Source: Thiocystis violacea | GTDB taxonomy: Bacteria > Pseudomonadota > Gammaproteobacteria > Chromatiales > Chromatiaceae | Reading direction: 5' to 3' | Length of the DNA stretch: 64,000 nucleotides | Assembly: GCF_016583575.1 (NCBI RefSeq) | Contig: NZ_NRRG01000013.1 | Coordinates: forward strand, 32,324-96,323 | In this document: piece after piece, positions 9,104-18,525 of the stretch | Layout of the letters: each line of letters begins with the position of its first letter | Position numbering within the stretch: position 1 is the first letter of the stretch | Program-made: the position numbers and the translations under genes | Notes under the pieces: model-generated | Databases searched by the model: none | The model's input: only the letters and a program-made list of their open reading frames with translations | What the model was told of the DNA's origin: nothing

Positions 9104-10438
9104 ATGCTGACCCTCTTCATCGTCGTTGTCCTGATCCTCGTCAATGCCCTCTATGTCGCCGCCGAATTCGCGATCGTCGGCGTGCGGGCCACGCGCGTCG
9201 AGCAACTGGCCGCGCGGGGACACCGCCTGGCCATCGCGGTGCTGCCGATCCTGCACGATGCCGCGCGACTGGATCGCTATATCGCCGCCTGCCAGATCGG
9301 CATCACGGTCTCCAGCCTGGTGCTCGGCGCCTTCGGACAGGCGACGATCGGTCTGGCCCTGGGCGCCTTCCTGGTCGCGCACACTGGGTTCGAGCCACTT
9401 GGGGCCTATTCCCTGTCGGCCCTGATCACGCTTGTCGCGCTGACCGCCACTCAGGTCGTCTTCGGCGAACTCATTCCCAAGACGGTCGCCCTGCAATATC
9501 CGATCGGCACGGTCCTGGCAACCTATCCGCCGATGCGTTGGTCGCTCATCCTCTTCGCGCCCTTCATCAGTCTGCTCAATGGCAGCGGCAATCTGGTGCT
9601 GAGGCAGTTCGGCGTGACGGCCGAGGGCAGTCACCGCCATGTGCACGCGCCCGACGAGATCGATCTGCTGATCCGCGAGAGCCGCGAGGGCGGGCTGCTG
9701 GAGGGCAAGGACAGCGAACGTCTGCGCGAGGCGCTCCAGTTGGGACAGCATCGGGTGCGCCAGCTCATGGTTCCGCGTCGCCAGATCGTCGGCCTCGACC
9801 TGAACGCGCCGATGGATCGACTGCTGGCCGAGATCGATGCCTCGCCCTTCACCCGGCTCCTGGTGTATCAGGACGATATCGATGATGTGCGCGGTTATCT
9901 GCATGTGAAGGATGTCGCGGTGGCGATCGCGGCCGGGGATGCGCTCCAGAGTCTGCAACCCTTAGTGCGTCCGCTGCTGGCCTTGCCGAGTTCCCTGACC
10001 ATCGATCGCGCGCTGAGCCAACTGCGCGACCGACGTGCCCGTATCGCGTTGCTGGTCAATGAGTACGGCGATGTGGATGGTCTCATCAGTCTGGAGGACA
10101 TCATCCGCAAGCTGCTCGGCGAACTGTCCGACGAATTCAAATCCAACGCCGAGCAAACCCCGGTCGCGCTACCGGATGGCCGCTGGCGACTGCCGGGGCG
10201 ACTACCGCTCGACGCCGCCAGCGCCTGGGCGCAAACACTGGGTGGCCCAGCCTGGGCGCCGAGCCGGGCGGAAACCCTGGCCGGCTGGCTGCTGGAGCAA
10301 CTCGATGCGATTCCGGAGGGCGGATGCTCTCTCAGGGCGGCCGGTCTTCTCTTCGAGATCGAGCGACTGGATGGCGCGGCCATCGATTCGGTGCTGGCTC
10401 GGGTCATCGATAGCCCATCTGGAGGACAGGATGCTTGA
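9104..10438 (+). CDS. CNNM/HlyC-CorC family membrane protein, first copy
   Basis: This 444-residue protein has the architecture DUF21/CNNM membrane domain (about 1-190, several TM helices, motif AAEFAIVGVRATR and a GELIPKT box), then a pair of CBS domains, then a C-terminal CorC_HlyC domain. Family members are linked to divalent-cation (Mg2+, Co2+) efflux or homeostasis. The old hemolysin name is misleading. The ATG at 9104 is chosen because AGGAGG lies 8 bases upstream. The next gene overlaps its stop by 8 bases and encodes a paralogue. Confidence 0.9.
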   Translation: MLTLFIVVVLILVNALYVAAEFAIVGVRATRVEQLAARGHRLAIAVLPILHDAARLDRYIAACQIGITVSSLVLGAFGQATIGLALGAFLVAHTGFEPLGAYSLSALITLVALTATQVVFGELIPKTVALQYPIGTVLATYPPMRWSLILFAPFISLLNGSGNLVLRQFGVTAEGSHRHVHAPDEIDLLIRESREGGLLEGKDSERLREALQLGQHRVRQLMVPRRQIVGLDLNAPMDRLLAEIDASPFTRLLVYQDDIDDVRGYLHVKDVAVAIAAGDALQSLQPLVRPLLALPSSLTIDRALSQLRDRRARIALLVNEYGDVDGLISLEDIIRKLLGELSDEFKSNAEQTPVALPDGRWRLPGRLPLDAASAWAQTLGGPAWAPSRAETLAGWLLEQLDAIPEGGCSLRAAGLLFEIERLDGAAIDSVLARVIDSPSGGQDA

Positions 10439-11777
10439 GCTGTTGATCGTTTTCATCGTCATCATGGCCCTGGTCGCCCTCAACGGTCTGTTCGTCGCGG
10501 CCGAATTCGCCATCATCGGAAGCCCGCGCGCGACCATGGCCGCGCGGGCGGAGGGCGGCGATCGTCTCGCCGGGCGAATCACCGCCATGCTTGATGACCC
10601 GACGCGCCTCGATCGCTACGTGGCCACCGCGCAGATCGGCATCACCTTCGCCAGTCTCGGGCTGGGGATGTATGGCGAGCACAGTCTCGCGATCCATTTC
10701 GAACAGTGGCTGATCGCGGCCGGATTCGCTGGACTGGGTGCCCAGGCGACGGCCCACGGGCTGGCGATCGTGCTGGCGATCGCAGTCATCACCTATCTGC
10801 ATATCGTCTTCGGGGAGATGATCCCCAAGGCGCTGGCGCTCAGCCAGGCCGTGCGCGTCGCCCTTTGGGTGACACCGCCGATGCTGATGATCGGGCTGCT
10901 GCTCTACCCCTTCGTCCGTGTCCTCAATCTGACGGGCAACGGCCTTCTGCGTCTGGTGGGCGTCAAGCGCCGGCGCAGCACTCAACACTACCTGGACCCC
11001 GAGGAGCTGGAATCGGTCGCCCGCGAGAGCGAGCAGGGCGGGCTGCTCAGCGCCGAGAGCGGACGCATCTTTCGCGAGATCGCCGACTTCAGCGAGATCA
11101 CGGCGGGGCAGGCCATGGTGCCGCGCGTACGCACCCATGGCATTCCATCGGACGCCACCGACGAGGTCTTGCGCGAGATCCTGCGACGGGATCGGCACAC
11201 CCGCTATCCGGTCTACTCAGGCGACCTCGACCACATCCTTGGCACCGTCCATATCAAGGACATGCTTGGCCTGCTGCGCGAAGGTCGCGGACTCATCCCG
11301 GCGGTCTTGCGCGAGACCGCCTACCTGCCGGAAAGCAGTACACTCGACGAGGTTCTGACGGCCATGGAGCGGACGCGCAATCAGATGATCGTGGTGATGG
11401 ACGAACATGGCGGCACCGCCGGCATCCTGACCATCGAGGATATCTGCGCCGAGGCGGTGGGCGATATCGAGGAAGGCGCGGACGACATCCCCGATGTACT
11501 ACCGGTCGGACATGGGCGCTTTCAGGTCCAGGGAACGGTGCGTCTGGACAGGCTCGGGGATCTGATCGGATGGGAGCTGGAGCATCCGGAGGTGGACAGC
11601 GTCTCGGGCCTGATCCTGAGTGAACTGGGGCGACCGCCGCGAATCGGGGATCGGATTCAATGGCAGGCGCTGACTCTCGTGGTCAGCGCCCTGCACGGTC
11701 GCGGGGTGAGCCAGGCCATGGTGACGCTCGCCCCCGATGCTCGCCGGGCGGAGGATCCAGCCTCGAACGCGCCATGA
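10431..11777 (+). CDS. CNNM/HlyC-CorC family membrane protein, second copy
   Basis: This 448-residue paralogue of the preceding gene has the same order: CNNM membrane domain with AAEFAIIGSPRAT and GEMIPKAL, two CBS domains, and a CorC_HlyC domain at the end. The start ATG at 10431 lies inside the end of the previous gene, with ggagg about 6 bases upstream, so the two are translationally coupled and probably act together, possibly as a heteromer. The frame is open much further upstream (to 10035), but that part is only a shadow of the first gene. Confidence 0.92.
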   Translation: MLELLIVFIVIMALVALNGLFVAAEFAIIGSPRATMAARAEGGDRLAGRITAMLDDPTRLDRYVATAQIGITFASLGLGMYGEHSLAIHFEQWLIAAGFAGLGAQATAHGLAIVLAIAVITYLHIVFGEMIPKALALSQAVRVALWVTPPMLMIGLLLYPFVRVLNLTGNGLLRLVGVKRRRSTQHYLDPEELESVARESEQGGLLSAESGRIFREIADFSEITAGQAMVPRVRTHGIPSDATDEVLREILRRDRHTRYPVYSGDLDHILGTVHIKDMLGLLREGRGLIPAVLRETAYLPESSTLDEVLTAMERTRNQMIVVMDEHGGTAGILTIEDICAEAVGDIEEGADDIPDVLPVGHGRFQVQGTVRLDRLGDLIGWELEHPEVDSVSGLILSELGRPPRIGDRIQWQALTLVVSALHGRGVSQAMVTLAPDARRAEDPASNAP

Positions 11778-11813
11778 TGGGAGGCGACCGAGGAGACAAG
11801 CGGATCGAATCGG

Positions 11814-13436
11814 CTACCCTCGGCTCGCGCGATCCGTCGGCGGCTGATGCTCGGACTGGGTGAAATAGGTCTCCAGGAAGGTATCGAAATCGACCCTGTC
11901 GGCGGCCTCGATCCCGAGCTGGCGCTCGACCGACTCGGCCGCCAGACGCTCGAAGAACGCGAGCCGCTCGGGATTCAGGGTCGCGGATCGAAAGGCGCGG
12001 CGATGGGTTTCGGATAACCGCCGGGCGAGAGCGAAGAAACCCTCGCCCTCCTCCCGCATCATTTGAAGCATCCGCGCCGAGGGCGTCAGCTCCGGGTGTT
12101 CGACCTTTTCCATCTGACGCCGCACGCTGTCCGCGCGCGGCCCATCGGAACATCCATCCAACAGCTCCGCCACCGCGACCATCTCGCCGAGGATCCCGCG
12201 CGCCCAGTCGAGGAGCCTGACGGGCTCGCGATCGCGCGCCAGTCGCAGACCGGGCTCGCGTCCACGATGGGCGGTCAGAACCTGATTCTCATCGATGTCC
12301 CGGCGTTCGCGCGCATTGATCCGAGGGCTCTCCTGGAGCAGGCAATGGAGCATCAGAACCTCCAGAAACCACAGCTGCTCCAGACCGACGCCCTCGGGAT
12401 CGAAGAGGTTCACGTCCAGCGAGCGCAGCTCGATATAGCGGACCCCGCGCCGGCGCAGGGCTAGGGTCGGCCGCTCCATCCACTCGGTGATCTGTTTCGG
12501 CCTGACCGTGCTGTAGTACTCGTTCTCGATCTGCAGCACATGGGCGTTGAGCTGCTCGTAGCGGTCGCCAACCTTGACCCCGATCTCCTCGTATTGCGGA
12601 CAAGGCGTTTCAATGGCCCAGGTCAGGCTGCGGACATAGGCATCCAGGCTGTCGTAGCTGGCCTTCATGCCGGTGCCTTCTTCCTGCTTGTTCTGATAGC
12701 CGATATCGCCCATGCGTAGCGAGGTCGCGTGAGGATAGTAGAGGGTGTGGGCGTCGAAGCGCTCCAGATCGGCGGCGTGACCCTGGACGAAACTGTCGCA
12801 GACCGCCGGCGAGGCGCCGAACAGATAGGGCACGAGCCAGCCGATCCGTTGCAGGTTGCGGGTCATCCCCATCTGCGCCTCGGCGCGGAAACCGAGCGGA
12901 TCGCCGCTCTCCCCCAGCTGGTCCTGATAGAGATCCCAGAAGGCGTCGGCGAAGGAGAAATTGAAATGGACCCCGGCGATCACCTGCATGATGCGCCCAT
13001 AGCGATTGCCGAGGCCCCGTCGGTAGACGGTCTTCATGGTCGCGGCGTTCGAGGTGCCGTAGCGGGCCAGGGGGATGCTGGCCGCGCCCTCGATCACGCA
13101 GGGCATGCTGGTGGCCCAGAGCAATTCGTCGCCCAGATGCCGATGGACGAAGACGTGGATGTCACGCAGGAAATCCAGGACTTCACGCGGATCGGTGAGT
13201 GCCGGGGTGACCAGCTCGATCAGCGCCTCGGAGAAATCGGTCGTGATGTGCGGATGCGTGAGCGCCGACCCCAGACCCGAGGGGTGAGGGGTTCTGGCCA
13301 GCCGGCCGTCCGCCGCCACCCGCAAGCCTTCCTTTTCCAGGCCGATCCGATTGCCCTTGAGCCTGTCGGAGGCACCGGCCTCCCGGAGCCGGACCAACGA
13401 GCGCTCCAGGGTTCTCGATGTCGCGCTCAAGCTCAA
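11814..13436 (-). CDS. gshA: Glutamate-cysteine ligase GshA
   Basis: GshA catalyses the first step of glutathione synthesis, joining glutamate and cysteine with ATP. The 540-residue protein has the proteobacterial GshA signatures: IGLEKEGLRV at the N-terminus, TDFSEALIELVTP, HFNFSF, TSLRMGDIGYQNK and YIELRSLDVNLFDPEGV. No ATG or GTG start exists before the conserved region. The frame begins with TTG at 13436 (another TTG at 13430), and the first TTG overlaps the prc stop as TTGA, so translation is likely coupled to prc. Confidence 0.95.
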   Translation of the reverse strand: MSLSATSRTLERSLVRLREAGASDRLKGNRIGLEKEGLRVAADGRLARTPHPSGLGSALTHPHITTDFSEALIELVTPALTDPREVLDFLRDIHVFVHRHLGDELLWATSMPCVIEGAASIPLARYGTSNAATMKTVYRRGLGNRYGRIMQVIAGVHFNFSFADAFWDLYQDQLGESGDPLGFRAEAQMGMTRNLQRIGWLVPYLFGASPAVCDSFVQGHAADLERFDAHTLYYPHATSLRMGDIGYQNKQEEGTGMKASYDSLDAYVRSLTWAIETPCPQYEEIGVKVGDRYEQLNAHVLQIENEYYSTVRPKQITEWMERPTLALRRRGVRYIELRSLDVNLFDPEGVGLEQLWFLEVLMLHCLLQESPRINARERRDIDENQVLTAHRGREPGLRLARDREPVRLLDWARGILGEMVAVAELLDGCSDGPRADSVRRQMEKVEHPELTPSARMLQMMREEGEGFFALARRLSETHRRAFRSATLNPERLAFFERLAAESVERQLGIEAADRVDFDTFLETYFTQSEHQPPTDRASRG

Positions 13437-15535
13437 TCCCTCATCACGGCGCGGGGGCTGTTGCCCCGCTGCATCTGGAGACCATCGGCCAGGATTCGCG
13501 CCGCCTCCTCGACCTCGATGCGCGCGATCACCTTGCGCTGGGCATCGAGCGCGTCCTCGTCGACCTGCTCGGCGTCCTCGTCGACCGGGGCGATTCCGCG
13601 CGAGCGCAGGAAATGATCCTGATCCTCCTTGAAGCGTCGATTGCGCAGGTCATCCTCGGCGCGCCGGTCGCGCTCGCGCAGCGAGACCCGCTTCTGTTCC
13701 TCGACCTCGCGCACCAGCCGGCTGCGTTCGGTCAGCATCTTGAACCCCTGATCCCCGGCCACCCGATCGGCGGACAGACGCGCCAGCGCGTCGAAACGCA
13801 TCTCGCCGGCCTTCTTGAAGTTCGCGGGATCGATCCGGGTCCAGGGCAGCGCGTTGTCGAGCGAGCGTTCGCCATGCTCGGTCATGTATTCCGCGCTCGG
13901 GAAGCGGATATCCGGCTCCACGCCGCGCAGTTGGGTACTGCCTCCGCTGATCCGGAAGAACTCGGCCATGGTCAGGCGCAGACGCCCCAGATCGGACTGG
14001 CCGCCCGGAACATAGCGGTTGAGGTCGATCAGGGTCTGGACCGTGCCCTTGCCGAAAGTCGGCTCGCCGATGACCAGACCGCGTCCGTAATCCTGGATGG
14101 CGGCGGCGAAGATTTCGGAGGCCGAGGCGCTCTCGCGATCGACCAGCACCGCCAGCGGACCGGTATAGGCCACGCCGGGATCCGTGTCGGCCTCGAGCTC
14201 GATCTTGCCGAAGGCGTCCTTGACCTGAACCACCGGCCCGGTGTCGATGAAGAGCCCGGTGAGCGAGGTCGCCTCGGCCAGCGAGCCGCCCCCGTTGCCG
14301 CGCAGGTCGATCAGGATGCCGTCGACCCCGCGCATGACCAGATCATTGATCAGTCGGCGCACATCGCGCGTGGTGCTGCGGAAATCGACGGCCCCGGCGC
14401 CCTCGGCGTCGAAATCACGGTAGAAGGCCGGGATCTCGATCACGCCGATCCTGATTCCAGGTCCATTGGTGAGATCCTCCACCAGATCGCTCTTGGCGGC
14501 CTGATCCTCCAGCTTGATCTCGTTGCGCACCAGCGACACCTCGCGCGCGTGCCTGGCCGAGCCGCTGGTCTTGGGCAGGAGCTGAAGTCGCACCACCGAG
14601 CCCTTGGGGCCACGGATCTTGTCGACCACGTCCTCGAGCCGCCAGCCGACCACGTCCTCCATGGCGCCATCCAGCCCCTGGGCGACCCCGACGATCTGGT
14701 CGCCCGCGTGGACCTGCCCCGAGTCGCGCGCCGGACCGCCCGGAACCGTGCTCTGGACGACCGTGTACTCATTGTCCGAGCGCAGCACCGCGCCGATCCC
14801 CTCCAGCGACAGCTTCATGCTGATGTCGAAGTTCTCCGAGGTGCTCGGCGACATATAGCTGGTGTGGGGTTCGAGGGTCTCGGTGTAGGCGTTCATGAAG
14901 GCTTGAAAGACATCGCCGCCCTTGAACTGATGGATCCGTCGGGCGAGTCCTTCGTAGCGCTTGCGCAGCCGGTCGCGGATCTCCTCGTCCGGCTTGTCGG
15001 CGAGCCGCAGCGAGAGGAAATCGTTCTTGACCCGCTTGCGCCAGCGCTCGTCGAGCTCGGCGCTTTCCGCCGCCCAACCGGTCTCCGGGGATTCGAAGAC
15101 GAAGGTCTCGGCCACGTTGAAGTCGAACTTGCCGTCGAGGAGCTTGAGCGCGTGGGCGACGCGCTCGTCCACGCGCATGCGATAGACACGGAAGATGTCG
15201 AAGGCGATATCCAACTCGCCCCGCCGCAGGCTTTCGTCGAGATTGCGCGAGCCGTTCTGGAAACGGTCGACATCGCGCGCCAGGAAAAAGGTGCGGTTCG
15301 GGTCCAGTGCCTTCAGATACCTCTCCAGGACGGACTGGGCGAAGGACCGATCGAGCGAGACCTTGCGATAGTGATAGCGCTCCAGAACCTTGTTGATCAC
15401 GATCGCCGCCCTGGTCTGACCGGGGTTCGGAAAAAGCTCCGACAAAGGCACCGGGTGCGGCGCCGCCAGGGCCGCCGTCGCCATGGTCAGCGCAATGACG
15501 AACAGGAGCGGCAACTGGAAAAGACGCTGTCTCAT
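13433..15535 (-). CDS. prc: Carboxy-terminal processing protease Prc/Tsp
   Basis: This periplasmic serine protease trims or degrades proteins from the C-terminus. The ATG at 15535 gives 700 residues and begins with a signal peptide ending around ALA-A (residue 25). The order is an N-terminal Prc domain, a PDZ domain (about 240-325), the peptidase S41 domain with the Ser471-Lys496 dyad (SASASEIF and FGKGTVQ), and a DUF3340-type C-terminus. It resembles E. coli Tsp throughout. The frame opens further upstream, but without family likeness. It lies between def and gshA on the same strand. Confidence 0.95.
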   Translation of the reverse strand: MRQRLFQLPLLFVIALTMATAALAAPHPVPLSELFPNPGQTRAAIVINKVLERYHYRKVSLDRSFAQSVLERYLKALDPNRTFFLARDVDRFQNGSRNLDESLRRGELDIAFDIFRVYRMRVDERVAHALKLLDGKFDFNVAETFVFESPETGWAAESAELDERWRKRVKNDFLSLRLADKPDEEIRDRLRKRYEGLARRIHQFKGGDVFQAFMNAYTETLEPHTSYMSPSTSENFDISMKLSLEGIGAVLRSDNEYTVVQSTVPGGPARDSGQVHAGDQIVGVAQGLDGAMEDVVGWRLEDVVDKIRGPKGSVVRLQLLPKTSGSARHAREVSLVRNEIKLEDQAAKSDLVEDLTNGPGIRIGVIEIPAFYRDFDAEGAGAVDFRSTTRDVRRLINDLVMRGVDGILIDLRGNGGGSLAEATSLTGLFIDTGPVVQVKDAFGKIELEADTDPGVAYTGPLAVLVDRESASASEIFAAAIQDYGRGLVIGEPTFGKGTVQTLIDLNRYVPGGQSDLGRLRLTMAEFFRISGGSTQLRGVEPDIRFPSAEYMTEHGERSLDNALPWTRIDPANFKKAGEMRFDALARLSADRVAGDQGFKMLTERSRLVREVEEQKRVSLRERDRRAEDDLRNRRFKEDQDHFLRSRGIAPVDEDAEQVDEDALDAQRKVIARIEVEEAARILADGLQMQRGNSPRAVMRD

Positions 15536-15656
15536 GAGCTGTACTCTTTCAAGGATGGCGATTCCGTCCATGCGGCGCCTGACCAGCGGAATGACGGATA
15601 GCTTTGTAAAATAAGGTGCTCGGGAAGCATCTCGGTTGGGTGAGATCGTCTGGGCA

Positions 15657-16160
15657 TCAGGACTTGTAGACCTTGCGCCGATAGAGATCCGTTCTTCGGC
15701 TGACCACCCGATCGACGAACAGTAGGCCGTCGAGATGATCCAGTTCATGTTGGACCGCGCGCGCCTCGAATCCTTCCATTTCGTACTCCCGCTCCACGCC
15801 CTCGGGATCCTGGGTCTTGAGACGAATCTGGGTCGCGCGGATCACGTTCCCGGTGTAGTCGGGCACGGAGAGACAGCCCTCGCGGCCCATGGCATAGCCC
15901 TCCCAATGCACGATCTCCGGGTTCACCAACACCAGATGTCCATGATTGGGCGTCTTGGGCCGACCTGAAAGGTCCAGGATGACGAGGCGCTGAAAACGAC
16001 CGACCTGAGGCGCCGCGATTCCGACCGCGGCGGGACCGGCGAGGCGCGTCTCCTCCAGGTCGGCGACGAAGTCCCGCAGCTCCTGGTCGAACAGGGTGAC
16101 CGGCTCGGAGACCTGCTTGAGACGCGGGTCGGGGAGCCTGAGAATATCCAGAATCGCCAT
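15657..16160 (-). CDS. def: Peptide deformylase
   Basis: This enzyme removes the formyl group from the initiator methionine of new proteins. The 167-residue protein has the three metal-site motifs: GIAAPQ (47-52), EGCLSVP with Cys96, and HELDH with His138/Glu139/His142. GIAAPQ in place of GLAAPQ is a mild variation. It lacks the usual fmt neighbour and instead follows a GcvR-like gene by 3 bases on the minus strand. Confidence 0.95.
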   Translation of the reverse strand: MAILDILRLPDPRLKQVSEPVTLFDQELRDFVADLEETRLAGPAAVGIAAPQVGRFQRLVILDLSGRPKTPNHGHLVLVNPEIVHWEGYAMGREGCLSVPDYTGNVIRATQIRLKTQDPEGVEREYEMEGFEARAVQHELDHLDGLLFVDRVVSRRTDLYRRKVYKS

Positions 16161-16163
16161 GGG

Positions 16164-16685
16164 TCAACCGATCATCACGTCCACGGGAGAAACATCCACC
16201 GAAACATCCCGGCCGGCCAGGACCGCGAGCGCGTCCGTGAGCGACTCAAGCGTCCGATCCGAATAGCCCTGGATGTTCATGATATAGATGGGGCGCTCGT
16301 GGCCACCCGCGACGTCGGACTCCAGTTCCAGGATATTGAATCCCTGATTGGCTAGGATCTCGGTCACGTCGGCCACGATCCCGGCGCGGTCGGCCCCCAT
16401 CACCCGCACCTGATAGTTCGGAACCAGGTGCTGATGCAATCCGCCGCCGAGCGGATCCAGATGCACCCGCAGCCCCAGTTCCTCGGCGACCGGCGCCAGC
16501 GCGCCGAGCACCTTCTCGTCCGTGCCGCCGCCACTCACCATCAGCATGATGGTGAAGTTGCCGCCCAGCCGAATCATGGAGGCCTCGCCCAGATTGCAGC
16601 CGCTCTGGTAGAGGACACGGGTCACGCGCGAGACGATGCCGGGGCGATCGGCGCCCACCAAGGTCAAGAGATTCCAGTCAGACAT
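16164..16685 (-). CDS. Two-ACT-domain protein, GcvR-like
   Basis: This 173-residue protein consists of two ACT-type domains (about 5-80 and 92-168), each starting with an (A)DRPGIVS or ADRAGIVAD motif. This matches the glycine cleavage repressor GcvR family, whose members bind small amino acids and modulate a regulator. No gcv genes are nearby, so the actual effector is open. The ATG at 16685 overlaps the end of pgeF by 8 bases, and def starts 3 bases after its stop, so all three should be one transcript. Confidence 0.85.
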   Translation of the reverse strand: MSDWNLLTLVGADRPGIVSRVTRVLYQSGCNLGEASMIRLGGNFTIMLMVSGGGTDEKVLGALAPVAEELGLRVHLDPLGGGLHQHLVPNYQVRVMGADRAGIVADVTEILANQGFNILELESDVAGGHERPIYIMNIQGYSDRTLESLTDALAVLAGRDVSVDVSPVDVMIG

Positions 16686-17454
16686 GGCTTGAGTTACTCC
16701 CGTTCGAGTCGTCCGGGGCGAGCCAGATCAGGCTCGCCATGCGACCGGTCGTACCGTCGCGCCGGTAGGAAAAAAAGCGTCGCGGTTGCGAGAAGGTGCA
16801 GTCTCCGCCGCCATGGACGCGCTCGACGCCGAGTCGGGCGAGCCGCCGTCGGGTCAGCAGGAAAAGATCGGCCAGCCAGCGGTCCCGGCCTTCCGCCGCC
16901 GGACTTGGACGAAAGGCGGCGGCGCTGTCGGGGTCCGCCGCGACGAAGCGCGCCCGCACCTCGGGGCCGACCTCGAAGGCGTCGGGTCCGATCGCCGGCC
17001 CCATCCAGGCGAGCAGACGCTCGGGCGCCACACCCATGGCCAGGACCGCGCTCTCGACGACGCCATCGGCGAGACCGCGCCAGCCGGCGTGAACCGCCGC
17101 GACCCGGCTCCCCCGGTCATCGCAGAGCAGTAGCGGCAGACAGTCGGCGGTCATGACCACGCAGACCGCGCCCGACTCGGTCGCGATGGACCCGTCGGCC
17201 TCGGGGATCGCCCCGCCCTCCCCGGCCTGGACGACCCTCCGACCATGGACCTGTCGCAGCCAGGCGGGCGTCGCGGGCAATCCGAGGTGGGCGCACAGGG
17301 CCTCGCGGTTGCGCTCGACCCGCCGCGGATCGTCGCCGACATGGTCGCCCAGATTCAGGCTTTCGAAGGCGTCGCGGCTGATGCCGCCCGCGCGTTGGGT
17401 GGAGCAGGCCCGCACCCGCGCCGGCGCGGGCCAATCAGGCTCGATGAGATCCAT
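16678..17454 (-). CDS. pgeF: Multi-copper-oxidase-like laccase-domain protein PgeF/YfiH
   Basis: This is a YfiH/DUF152 family protein. E. coli PgeF corrects mis-incorporated L-Ser in peptidoglycan precursors, while other members show purine-nucleoside or phenol oxidase activity. The zinc/copper triad is present: His70 in RQVHG, Cys105 in ADCLPLL, His122 in HAGWRG. The length of 258 residues is normal. The start ATG at 17454 overlaps the end of rluD by 20 bases; rluD-pgeF is a conserved order in gammaproteobacteria. Confidence 0.92.
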   Translation of the reverse strand: MDLIEPDWPAPARVRACSTQRAGGISRDAFESLNLGDHVGDDPRRVERNREALCAHLGLPATPAWLRQVHGRRVVQAGEGGAIPEADGSIATESGAVCVVMTADCLPLLLCDDRGSRVAAVHAGWRGLADGVVESAVLAMGVAPERLLAWMGPAIGPDAFEVGPEVRARFVAADPDSAAAFRPSPAAEGRDRWLADLFLLTRRRLARLGVERVHGGGDCTFSQPRRFFSYRRDGTTGRMASLIWLAPDDSNGSNSSHV

Positions 17455-18415
17455 CGGCCACCTCGCGTCGAAAGAGATCCAGGAGTCCGGCGAGATCCGA
17501 CGCCATCGGCGTCTCCCATTGCATCTCCTCGCCGGTCTCGGGGTGGATCAGCCCCAGACGGAGCGCGTGCAGCGCCTGACGCGGAAACCCCTGAAGCGCG
17601 GCGGTCAGATCCGGATGACAGCCGCTCGGCGGTCTCGGTCGCGCGCCATAGGTCCGATCACCGACGAGCGGATGATGGATGTGGGCCATGTGCACGCGGA
17701 TCTGGTGCGTGCGGCCGGTCTCCAGCTCCACCGCCAGCAGACTGTGTCCGGGATAGGACTCCAGGATGCGGTAGTGGCTGACCGCCTCCCGGCCATGGGG
17801 AACGACCGCCATCTTGACGCGCTGGGTCGGATGGCGACCGATGGGCGCCTCGATGCGTCCGCCGGCGACCAGGTTTCCCGTCACCAAGGCCCGATATTCC
17901 CGATGCACCCGCCGCGCCTGGAGTTGCTCGACCAGCGACTTGTGGGCTCCCAGCGTCTTGGCCACCACCAGCAGACCGCTGGTGTCCTTGTCGAGACGGT
18001 GGACGATCCCCGCGCGCGGCAGGGCCGCCAGGCTGGGGGCATGATGCAGGAGGGCATTCTGGAGCGTTCCATCGCGATTTCCGGCGGCCGGATGGACGAC
18101 CAGCCCCGCGGGCTTGTCGATCACCAGCAGGTGCTCGTCCTCGTGAACCAGATTCAGCGCGATCGCCTGGGGCCGGTGCTCGTCCATGACGACGAGTTCA
18201 GCCTGGACACGGATGGATTCACCACCCCAGACCTTGTCGCGACCCCGGCGAGGCCGGTCATCGACCAGAACCTGTCCGGCTTCGATCCAACGCTGCAGCC
18301 GACCGCGCGAGAATTCCGGAAGCAGCTTGGCCAGAACCTGATCGAGGCGACCGCCGGCGAGGTCGGGCTGGACCCGGACCAAACGCCTGACGGTTTCGGA
18401 GGACATCGGCTTCAT
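17435..18415 (-). CDS. rluD: 23S rRNA pseudouridine synthase RluD
   Basis: RluD makes pseudouridines 1911, 1915 and 1917 of 23S rRNA. It has an S4 RNA-binding domain at the N-terminus (about 20-75) and the RluA-type catalytic domain with Asp142 in HRLDKDTSG, GRTHQIRVH and the C-terminal QALHALRLGLIHP. The length of 326 residues fits. It is transcribed divergently from bamD, the standard gammaproteobacterial layout, and heads the minus-strand run into pgeF, the ACT protein and def. Confidence 0.96.
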   Translation of the reverse strand: MKPMSSETVRRLVRVQPDLAGGRLDQVLAKLLPEFSRGRLQRWIEAGQVLVDDRPRRGRDKVWGGESIRVQAELVVMDEHRPQAIALNLVHEDEHLLVIDKPAGLVVHPAAGNRDGTLQNALLHHAPSLAALPRAGIVHRLDKDTSGLLVVAKTLGAHKSLVEQLQARRVHREYRALVTGNLVAGGRIEAPIGRHPTQRVKMAVVPHGREAVSHYRILESYPGHSLLAVELETGRTHQIRVHMAHIHHPLVGDRTYGARPRPPSGCHPDLTAALQGFPRQALHALRLGLIHPETGEEMQWETPMASDLAGLLDLFRREVADGSHRA

Positions 18416-18488
18416 TCAATCACGGCCAGCGGTGGCGGGCGTGGACGGGCGACGCATGGCCATGCGCTCGTATTCCGCTGGCTTCGGG

Positions 18489-18494
18489 TATACT
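18489..18494 (+). promoter_or_regulatory. Candidate -10 box for bamD
   Basis: The hexamer TATACT lies 32 bases before the bamD ATG, in the 110-base gap between the divergent rluD and bamD genes. It is a near-consensus sigma-70 -10 element. The matching -35 region about 17 bases upstream is poor, so the assignment is tentative. Confidence 0.35.
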
Positions 18495-18525
18495 GGGATC
18501 GGTTTGAAACAGGTATTCATTCGAC

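Noticed and set aside
8964..9110. 48-residue frame just before the first CNNM gene
   Set aside because: No convincing ribosome-binding site and it overlaps the next start; it may be only leader sequence.
13418..15601. 727-residue plus-strand open frame
   Set aside because: It overlaps prc end to end on the opposite strand; prc has a signal peptide and catalytic dyad, so this is a high-GC shadow frame.
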